The notes under the pieces were generated by a model. The model saw only the letters and a list, made by a program, of their open reading frames with translations. It did no database searches and was not told the origin of the DNA. A program made the translations under genes and the position numbers. From NCBI RefSeq assembly GCF_000611645.1, contig NW_014013173.1:1-26748 (forward strand): a stretch of DNA of 26,748 nucleotides, written 5' to 3'. The stretch's first letter is position 1, and each line of letters opens with the position of its first letter. Origin of the DNA: Monoraphidium neglectum (lineage: Eukaryota > Chlorophyta > Chlorophyceae > Sphaeropleales > Selenastraceae). Below, in pieces: positions 18,809 through 26,748 of this stretch.

Positions 18809-21800
18809 GTACGCGTCAGAACGAATGCTCACTGCGCCTGCCGCCGACCATCATTGCCTCCGCAGGATGTCGGCGACGCCGACACCACCTCGCCCCGCGG
18901 CCAGCAGGTTACGCCGGCGTGCAAGCCTGCTGCCGCGGCAGCCGCCGACACAGCGGGCCCAGTCGACCAGCTGCAGGCCTTCCAGCACCCTGCAGCAACG
19001 CCAGAGAGCGTCGCCGCAGCGACGGATCCGGCGGCACCAGAGCAAGAGGCGGATGTGCCGTGCACTGAGCATGCGGCAGCGGGCGAGGAGGGGGGCGTGC
19101 AGGAGCAGGATGAGACCATGCAGGAGGAGGAACAGCACATGCAGCAGCAGCATGAGCAGGAGGATGAGGCGGAGGAGGCGCATGAGGAGGAAGGGGCTGT
19201 GGCGCAGGAAGAGGCGGAGGTGCATGAGAGCAGCGCGTCGGCCCCGGCCGCCGTGACCAAGCCGACGCCCGCGCGGCTGCTGTCCGGCGCGTTCCCCGCC
19301 GCCTCCGCAGCCACCCCCGCGGCGCCGCCGACGGCGAGCACCATCCCAGGCCTCACGCCCATCGAGCCCGGCACGCTGCCCTGCGCGTCGCCCCCTGACG
19401 CCGGCGCGACGGCGGCCTCAGATGACCTGCGCCCCACAAACCTGGCTGCCATGCTCGGCTGGACCCCTGCCGCGGACGCCGCCGGCGCGACGCCCGGCAG
19501 CGGCGCAGCCGCAGCTTCGTTCAGCCCAGGGGCCGACGACCTGATTGCCCAGATCCTGGCCAACCCCGACGCCGGCACGCCGCCGCCCCAGGCCGCCCCC
19601 GACGCGACCCCTGTGCTGGGGCTCGTCACTGACCCGGACGCCTCGCGGCAGCTGCGCGGCACGGCGGCGGCAGTCGCCCCGGCACCGGCGCCGGTGGCGG
19701 CCGCGGCGACGTTTGCGGACCGCATGGGGGCGGCCGGCTTCGGGTCCCCTCAGGAGGTAGCGGCGCCGCCGCCCGCGCCCGCGCAGCTGCCGCTTGCCGA
19801 CGAGGCGCCGTCGGCGCCGCCGCTGCCCGAGGGCGTGGCCGCGGCGTCAGCGGCCCCTGCGCAGCAGGCTGTGGCGGCCGCGGCCGGGGCCGGCGGCCAA
19901 GCGGTCGACACAGAAGCCAGCCCAGAGCTGCTAGTGGTCCTGCGCACGCCCGCGCAGCCCCACCACGGCCCCGCGCCCCGCGCGCGCGCCCCGGCCGCCG
20001 TCGCCCCGACGGCCGCGGCCGCTGGCGTGCGCGGCTCGCGTCTGGCGGTGTCGACGAGCGCGGCAGCGGCCGGCGTGCCGCGGACGGCGGCGGCCGCCAC
20101 AACCAGCGTCACGCGCAGGGCGCCCGCGGGCAACGCGGCCACAGCCAAGGCACCCCGCGCGGCGCCCGCCCCCGAGCTGGCTGCGGCGGTGCTGTCGGCC
20201 AGCCCCGGCCACACGCCCTTTGTCAAGGTATGTGGGGGCCGCCGCCGCCAAGGTGTCGCAGCAGAGGTGGCCGAGCCGCAGCGCTTGCACTTCCGGGACC
20301 TGCTATATGTAACAGAAACCTGTGCGCCCAGCAGTGCCGCCCTGCTCCACCAGGGACGCCCTCGCATGCTTCCTGCTGACGTGCATGCAACGCCTCTTGA
20401 CCCCTGCATCCCCTTGTGCGACCTTCTTCCACCCCCAGGACGCGCGCACGACGTCCGCCCACCGCGCCGCTGCCTCCAAGGCCGCCACCGCCATGGCCGC
20501 CATCAACGCCGCCGCCGCACCCGCGCCCGCGCCCACCGGCGGCCGCGCCGGCGGCGGGTCGCCCCCCGAGCAGCAGCCCGCGCCCGCGCCGGCGCCGGCG
20601 CCCGAGAGGAAGCGCTCCTCCGGCTCCAGCGGCGCCGTCCACGTCCCCTCGCGCCTTTTCGCGCCGACCGCGTCGTCCCTCGCCCGCGCCGCGGCCGCAG
20701 CCGCCAGCGCGGGCCACACACCGGGCGCGGCCGCGCTGCGGCCGCGCAGCGTGGTGGTCGTGCCGGAGGCGCCGTCGGGGCCGAGCCTCAACGCGTTGAA
20801 GAAGACAGTGAGGGAGGCGCTCGACGCGCGGAGGCGGGAGAAGGAGGAGAGGATTGCAATCGCGGCCGGCGGCAGGGTGGGCGCGCGCGCTCGGTGCCGC
20901 GCGCTCGGGCAGCCGAGTTTGCTGCAAACATGCCCTTTGTCGTTTGACTGCCTCTGCAGTGTGTCGAATTGGTTGCTGGGTTGCGGATCAGTACTACCAT
21001 ATGCCAGCTCGTGCAAGCCATGGGTGCTGCGGGGCGCTTGCTGCTCAGGCCTTCCCTCACAGCAGCAACAGCCCTTACATCCACACCTGCACATGCCATG
21101 GAGAGACACCCCCCCCCCTGGCTCCCTCCGACCCCCGAGCAGGCCAACGCCGGGGCGGCGGAAGTCGGCGAGGCACGCCGCAGGGCCGCGGCCGAGGAGG
21201 ACGGCGACGAGAACAACCCCATTGAGGAGCAGCGCACGGCGGCCGAGGAGCGCCGCGCGCGGCGCGAGGCCAAGGCGGCGGGCGCGCTCAAGGCGCCGGC
21301 GGCCGCGCGGCCGGAGTGGAACGCGCGGCGCAACCCAGCGGCGAGCAAGGTGGGGGTTCGGCGGGGAGCAGGGCGTTGGGGACGCACACGCCAAGCGCCG
21401 GGGACGGTGGGCTGGAAAAGCGACATACGCGACTGCAGTGAGCGATGCAGCCAGCCTGGGCTGCGGCCAGTGGGCCGGTTTGGCAGGCGGATACCACTTC
21501 CCATGTCAGACCGGCGACCAGGAGCCCTCTGCAGCCTCCCGATTGATAAGTCTCACTCCAAACACCTAACACGACATCACATGATTCGATTTCCGGTGTT
21601 TCCCGTCGTACGTTCAACGGCCCGCAGGCCGCGGATGACCTGGCGGGCGCGCTCGGCGCCATGAACATCCGCAAGGGCCCCAAGCCCGCCTCCGACGCGC
21701 CCCTGCGCGGCGTGCCGCCGCCGCGCGGCACGCACACGCGGTTCGACGAGGAAGGCCAGGGGCAGGACAGCCCGCAGCGCACCAAGCTGCGCGGCGTGCC

Positions 21801-21837
21801 CGCGGCGCGCGGGGCGCGCAAGACGTTTGACGAGTGA
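18482..21837 (+). CDS. Large Ala/Pro-rich disordered protein, probably nuclear; family not recognised
   Basis: Six exons: 18482-18539, 18640-18704, 18866-20227, 20439-20876, 21143-21349 and 21628-21837 (2340 nt, 779 aa; phases agree). I do not recognise a domain. The N-terminus is basic (RVTRSRARG, then GRKKRG), like a bipartite nuclear signal, followed by TPFKQ. Exon 3 holds an acidic Glu/Gln stretch (encoded about 19087-19230) and long Ala/Pro-rich sequence. Scattered Ser/Thr-Pro motifs occur (TPARLLSG, IPGLTPIEPG, GHTPFVK and later GHTPGAA), which could be proline-directed kinase sites. Exons 4 and 5 contain charged helical segments (LKKTVREALDARRREKEERI, RTAAEERRARREAKAAG). The last exon carries two copies of a short motif, LRGVPPPRG...RFDEE and LRGVPAARG...TFDE, the second ending the protein. 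The terminal GAGTGA overlaps a possible donor (GTGAGC), so another 3' exon cannot be excluded. A TGTAA at 22263 fits the 3' end. The exon model is good; function is unknown. Confidence 0.75.
18776..18806. repeat. (TA)n microsatellite in intron 2 of the disordered-protein gene
   Basis: About 31 nt of pure TA repeat, bordered on both sides by TATTCGTA, within the intron 18705-18865. Confidence 0.95.
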
Positions 21838-22262
21838 GCAGGCTGCAGGCGTGGCGACGCCGTGCGCGGCTGTGGCGAGGGCTGGCAGCCCCTGGGTCCG
21901 GCCAGCGGGGTCAAAGTTTTTCGTGGTTCCTGTGGCAGCATGGCAGCTTTGCGGGTTGGGCCAGCACTGTGCAGGCAGGAAGGTGGGGGGACCCTTGCGC
22001 TCTCGAGCACTGCCCCGTGTCAGGCGCAGTCTTGCGGCAGGGCGGCGGAGCGCGCCGCCCCGCTCAAACGGCTGCGCAAGGCAACCGTGTCTGCTGCAGG
22101 CGCTGCTTCGCCATGGTCGGCACGCAGCGAGCGCAGGTTTGGGAGGGCTGGTGGGGGGTGCGAGTTATACCGGTAGCCAGATCCATCTCTGTCGCCAGCA
22201 TTATTGATGTGCATTTTTTGGCACGCCATAGGTAGATAAGCGATTGGCACGGGAAAGAGCAA

Positions 22263-22267
22263 TGTAA
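22263..22267 (+). terminator. Polyadenylation signal TGTAA
   Basis: First TGTAA downstream of the stop at 21835-21837, giving a 3' UTR of roughly 440 nt, a normal length for this signal in green algae. Confidence 0.55.
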
Positions 22268-24415
22268 GCACTGCATGGTCCCAAGAGCTGACAATGGGGG
22301 GTCGGGGGTGGGCGATTCCCTTTGTGTGCCGCGCGTCGCGCCTGAGTGGCCGCAGCAGCCGCGGGCCTGTGGGTGCCAAGGAGTTGGGGATTTGCTGCAG
22401 CTGCTGGGTGTCATGCCTTGCTGCCAAGTTCTGGCCTTTCTACAGCGTGCGAAAGGCACGCTCGGACATGCGGTCGCCTATGCGTACAGCGCGTCCAACG
22501 GGTTAGTCGCGGCCCTGGCTCAAGGAGCTTCGCTGCAGCTGCCATGCGGCTGTCCCAACATGCCGGGCCCACAGGGACGCCAGACCCGTGCAGTGGGGCA
22601 AATGCTTCTCAGTGCGCAATCTCACGCGACTGCATGGGTTGCAGCCGACGGTGTTTCCGTCTCATGAATCAAGACGGGATATCCTGGTGTCATTGGACCA
22701 ATAACAACAAAGGTCAGCAGGCACGCCCTGTTTGACGGGTAGCCAAGGCAGGAAGGATGCGGTGCATGCAGAGCAAACGAGGGGTGCCGACTCCAGGCAA
22801 GCCCAGCGGCCACTGAAAGTGGCTGTGGCCTTGGTAGACCGTCTGGTCAACCTTTGACTGCGGGGCAAAGGAGGCGCAATCAGGACACCGGGCACGCAGA
22901 CTGAGAAGGAAGTATGGGTGTTGAATTGCCGTGCTGCAGCAGCGCGTGCAGCCTGCCGTGCAGGGCGGCCGGTAGATCAATCAAGGCTCTAGCCAATGCC
23001 GATGGCTAGGACAGATCGATGCGGGCGCGCTGGGGCCGCAAGGGCAGCAGCCATGTGATAGGGTAGCGTTAAGCGCTCTTGCACGTCTGAGCTTGATCCT
23101 CAGCGCCGGAGGCACGTGCTGGCTAGGCAACAAAAATCCAAAGCCAGGCAATACATGCAGGCGCGAGGGGGCCGGAGACGACAAGATGGACGATAGGTCA
23201 TGAGTCAGGACTGAGGTGAGAAAGTGCAGATCCTTGCCACCAACAGGTGGTGGGCGGTGCAGCTCAATGCCAAATGCAGGTCAAGGGCCTTTGTCATATG
23301 CATGCTGGCGCGTAGACAGCGAGTCAGCAGGCAGCCAGGCACCCAATCCTGGCGCCGCTTGGGTCACCCACGGGCTGCGAAGTGCGTCCCTGCAGGATGT
23401 GTATGAGAGCAATGCAGTCACGCAGCCATGACTAGGTGCACCTTCGGGCCAGAGGATTATGGGACCACAATAGTTAAAAAAAACCGGCTACACTGCCGGC
23501 CCCCTGACCACCAACCCCTTCCGCCCCTTGGTTGTGAGAGCAGGTTAGATGGCCAAAAACAGCAGAGAGCTGACCTTGGTGTCCGAGCTTGCCGCACGAG
23601 ATGCGGGGCAGACTGCCAAAAGCATTGATTTTGGCACAGCAGGGATGCCTCAGGCACATGACGTGGTGAATGCCATGTGTGGCAAAAAAGTTTGAATGTA
23701 TGCAGTGAGATCATAAACCCAAACATTGTGTTCATCACAGCCCAGGAGCTTGCAGGGTTGGTGGTCAGTACACGCAGCATGCGGTTAGGCAGAAACATTG
23801 TTGTGTGCTCAAAGCTCGGGGGTTGGGGGCGCGCCCCTCACCCCACCCCACGCCGTCACAGCACTTCCCCCAGGGCGCGGCGCGCAGCCACGCCATGCGT
23901 GCGCGCATGTCCTGTGTCTTGCCAGTGACGCGTCCGGCTTGGAAGCGACCGCATGGGCGCTGAGGCATTCTTGGCATGTGTCGGAAACCCCCATAAGTGC
24001 AACCTCATGTGAACGAAGCTGCTGGGTTTATGGGCGAGCGGTCACCCAAAACGCGATGCAGCACAGGGCAGCCGACTGGTGTGGTCCGGCCCCGGCGGCT
24101 CACCAGCCTCGCACCCGCGAGGCGCGTGAGTGATGCCAGTTGCAAAAAATGAAGTATACAACACCACTGGGGGCTCAGGTACCCACAAGGCCGGTCGCAA
24201 CCCGCATTCGTGCATCAGAGATTTGGTGTGGCCCGCCGCGCAGAGTGTGCGCTTTGGCGCACCGCCACGCCGCACAAGGGTGAGTGACTCGCCCGGAAGC
24301 GTGTCGTGGGCGGCCTCGCCTGCAAGCTTGCGTCATTCAGACTTGCGAAGCCGGCTGTTTATAAGGAAGAAAATCAATATTCTGGTATATGCAAACGCAT
24401 GTGCGGCGCCTCGCG
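22268..24415. other. 2.1-kb gene-free stretch between convergent genes
   Basis: Short open frames exist on both strands, but none shows splice-bounded exons, family motifs or the G/C-ending codon pattern of the neighbouring genes. The composition is more balanced than that of the exons. The 3' UTR of the - strand SET-domain gene must begin here, but no TTACA (TGTAA on -) was seen close to its stop. I recognised no tRNA, transposon ends or tandem array. Confidence 0.4.
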
Positions 24416-26729
24416 TCAGGTCACACTGGTGGCGCCAGCCGCCGTCCCACCCTCGGCTGCTTGAATGAGCCCCTCCAGCCGCGCGACCTCCGCTGCCACC
24501 GCCCGCCCCCGCGCCACACGCCACCGCAAGAGCTGGCCCAAGATGCGCCCCTCAGGGTCCTCAGGCGACGGCGGCGTCCGCTCGGCTGCCGCTTGGTGCT
24601 GCCGCAGGGTGGCGAGGACGGCGAGGAGGCGGCCTCGGTACGCCCGCAGCTCAGGCAGGCCCCCTGTGGGCGTGTGGGGCGGCCAAGACAAGGGGGGCAA
24701 GTAGTAGGTTTTGAGCGCTGAGCGGTGCGGGCCGTATACTTTTCACATGGTGAATTGCTCCTGGGCGCTCCACGCCGCTGCCGTTTGGGGCCGGGGGGAT
24801 TTTAGTGGCGCCAGGAGCCGGCAGATGCCCAGGTCTGAGGCTGTGGTCTCCTGCACGCGTGCGCCTGCAAGATGGCGCCGGCCGTTCGCACATGCGGCCC
24901 GAGCGTGCGCAGGGGCCATCACAAAGCAGACGCGCCGTGGACTAATGGAATCGGGGGCAACGCCCACACGCAGCGCACTCCAGCAGCGCGACTCGCGCCT
25001 GCAGACTCTACACTGCTGCCCGCCTTTCCGACGCAGCAGCACGTCTGGCCCCGGAAATCAGCGATATCAGTTTCAGGGACTGGCAGCACACCGCAGCCCT
25101 CAAGCCTCTTCACCTTGGAAAACCGGCGGCGGCCCGTCGTGCGGGCGGCGCAGGTCCGAGGGGTCGAACCCGTGGGTATCGATTATGCTCAGCGCCGGCG
25201 CCGGCGACGCTGCCGCACTCTTGGCCTGCACCCCCTCTGCCGCCCCATCCTCGCTGCCCCAATGCCCGCCCGCGCGGGCTGCCGGCGGCCCTGCGGCCTG
25301 CTGCCCCCGATCTGGCAGCTCAAACCCGTAGTGGAAGAGCGCCATATCGGGCGACAGGTAGTTGTAGGACAGGCAGACCTCCTCTCCCTTTCGAATGGGG
25401 GCCGCCGTGCGGATGACGCAGCAGGTCGCGCGCGCGGGGCCGCCGCGGCCGGCCTGGGGGCAGGGCTCAAAGTCATAGTGGACCGGGCAGTCGTTGCGGC
25501 TGCGGTTATGTTTGGGAGCGGGGAGGGGGGTAAGAGCAGGGTACAAGCATGCCCCAGCGGGCCGGTGGGAGTGGCGCACTGTTGGTATGATGCTGCAATG
25601 TACACGTCATTTGACCGAGTCATGGCGCCTGTTCCCCTTCACAAGCACGTCCATCGACAGGAGGCGGCCGTGTACGTGGGCCGCCCCTTCCATGCACCCC
25701 TCCGCCCCTCCCGCCGCAGAGCCCCCGTGAAAGCACCCCCCCTTGCAGTCATTGTGCACCCGCCATAAGTGAAATCCTCCCCCCTTCAGGGCTGCCGGGA
25801 AAGCCTCTCAACTGGTTGAGCATGTCATAGGCGGGCACCAGCGCCATGTTGCCGCCGCCCAGACCGCCGGCGGGGCCCTGGCACCAACGGGTCATGATCT
25901 GGGGACAGGCGGATAGGGTTTCCAGGGGTTGGGGTTTTCATAACGAGTTGGACAAGTGGAAGTTCCCTGCATGTTGACTTGAGAGCAGCCAAAAGCCCGT
26001 GGCAGGGCAACAGTGAAGCACAGCAAATGTTTCTTATTGTTGGGAACGCACTCCCGGCGCTCACAGACCGCATGCCGCGGCCCTGCTCCGCCGTTCCTGG
26101 AGCCACGGCTAGCAGCGCAGCAGCAGCACGACAAGCGGCAGCCCCCGCTTCCTCGCACGCGTGCCGTCGAGAGCGGCAGCCGAGAAAGGGCGGGCGGCAG
26201 GGACGCGGGGCTGGGCTGAGCTCTGGCGGCGGCGGGGCCCGCACCGTGACCAGCGCGCGGCGCAGCAGCTGCAGCGTGACGCCCTCCTCCAAGAGCCTCA
26301 TGCCGTGGCGCGCCCAGTAGCGCCGCGTCGCGCCCTGCATTGACACCACGCGCTCCGCCTGCAAGTTATTTGGGTTTCAGGGCGCCGTCGGGCGTGCCCA
26401 GGAGGCATTAGTGAAGTATCCAGAGTGTTCAAACGGCCTAGTGCGCTGAATGCGCTCATGCTGACCCTCCCTCCCCCAGCCACATGCGACACTTCCTAGT
26501 CAGCACCCCACAGCGCCGCGCCCCGGCCACGCTTCCGGGCGCCGTCGCGCCCCGCGGCCGCGCGGCGCACCAGCGGCGCCGCCCCCTGCAGCAGGTGCAT
26601 GTAGTCGTTCGGGAAGCTCTCCCACGCCAGGGTGAACCCCAGGTCAAACATCGTGGGCAGCGAATCCAGGTAGGGCTTCAGGCGGCTGTTTCCGCGGCAC
26701 GCCTCGCGCGCAACGATCTCGCCCAGGCG
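24416..26729 (-). CDS. SET-domain protein lysine methyltransferase of the Rubisco-LSMT/SETD3 class (5' end missing)
   Basis: Family members transfer methyl groups from SAM to lysine (or histidine in SETD3) of non-histone proteins; the substrate here is unknown. Five - strand exons: 26729-26571, 26358-26245, 25898-25813, 25499-25114 and 24663-24416 (993 nt, 330 aa; phases agree). The first visible exon begins at an acceptor, so the N-terminal SET half lies beyond the window. The order is PYLDSLPTMFDLGFTLAWE (typical LSMT 'PYL..LP'), a helical insert (LLQGAAPLAERVVSMQGATR), GVTLQLLRRALVTIMTRW, then ALVPAYDMLNH, where the SET-domain Asn-His is completed across an intron. The domain ends with RKGEEVCLSYNYLSPDMALF and HYGFELP, including the conserved Tyr. 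A low-complexity Ala/Gly link leads to helices resembling the LSMT substrate-binding region (LPELRAYRGRLLAVLATL, RWRVARGRAVAAEVARLE). The intron 25812-25500 uses a weak donor, GTTGAG. The 450-nt intron 25113-24664 may hide another exon, for example one reading ETTASDLGICRLLAPLK near 24814-24864; I could not join it in phase. Confidence 0.85.
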
Positions 26730-26748
26730 CTGCGCTTAGGGGGAGGGG

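Noticed and set aside
21834..22235. Alternative 3' exon of the disordered-protein gene (donor overlapping the stop, acceptor ending 22099)
   Set aside because: Phase would agree and TGTAA follows closely, but the added residues show no resemblance to the rest. The simpler stop at 21837 is preferred.
23237..23253. CCACC...GGTGG inverted repeat considered as a regulatory hairpin
   Set aside because: The stem is only about five base pairs in GC-rich DNA with no gene nearby; expected by chance.
15075..24070. Shared 14-15-nt string GCAGCACAGGGCAG near 15076 and 24058
   Set aside because: It is too short and compositionally common to claim a dispersed repeat; flanking sequence does not match.

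Overview
The window looks like nuclear DNA of a GC-rich green alga (Chlorophyta, probably Chlorophyceae). Coding regions are split by many short introns with GTGCGC, GTGAGC or GTGGGG donors and CAG acceptors. Proteins carry long Ala/Gly/Pro/Gln-rich disordered inserts. The algal polyadenylation signal TGTAA lies downstream of two of the genes. There are no bacterial-type operons, insertion sequences or CRISPR arrays. Gene models were built by hand from splice consensus, reading-frame phase and family motifs. For the five best models the exon lengths sum to a multiple of three.

Layout. (1) 294-969 (+) is the 3' part of an unrecognised gene. (2) 2613-4379 (-) is a membrane-anchored alpha/beta hydrolase of the monoacylglycerol-lipase type, with 3 exons and a probable frameshift near its C-terminus. 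(3) 4940-9028 (+) is a DUF155/RMD1/RMND1/RRG family protein with 10 exons. (4) 10489-14569 (+) is an ALKBH8-type tRNA wobble-uridine enzyme with 7 exons (RRM, AlkB oxygenase, Gln-rich linker, TRM9-like methyltransferase). (5) 14816-17830 (-) is a SpoU/TrmJ-type RNA 2'-O-methyltransferase with 8 exons and a likely plastid transit peptide. It contains an assembly gap (15134-15280) inside its last intron. (6) 18482-21837 (+) is a large disordered, probably nuclear protein with 6 exons. (7) 24416-26729 (-) is the 3' part of a SET-domain protein of the Rubisco-LSMT/SETD3 class, whose 5' end lies beyond the window.

Orientation. Genes 2/3 and 5/6 are head to head with 0.56 and 0.65 kb between start codons. 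Genes 1/2, 4/5 and 6/7 are tail to tail. The ALKBH8-like and TrmJ-like genes both encode predicted tRNA-modification enzymes, and their stop codons are only 246 bp apart. Otherwise the genes look like ordinary, functionally independent eukaryotic neighbours. Much of the non-coding space is simple-sequence repeat, mainly (CA)n/(GT)n in introns. The stretches 970-2427 and 22268-24415 show no supportable gene.
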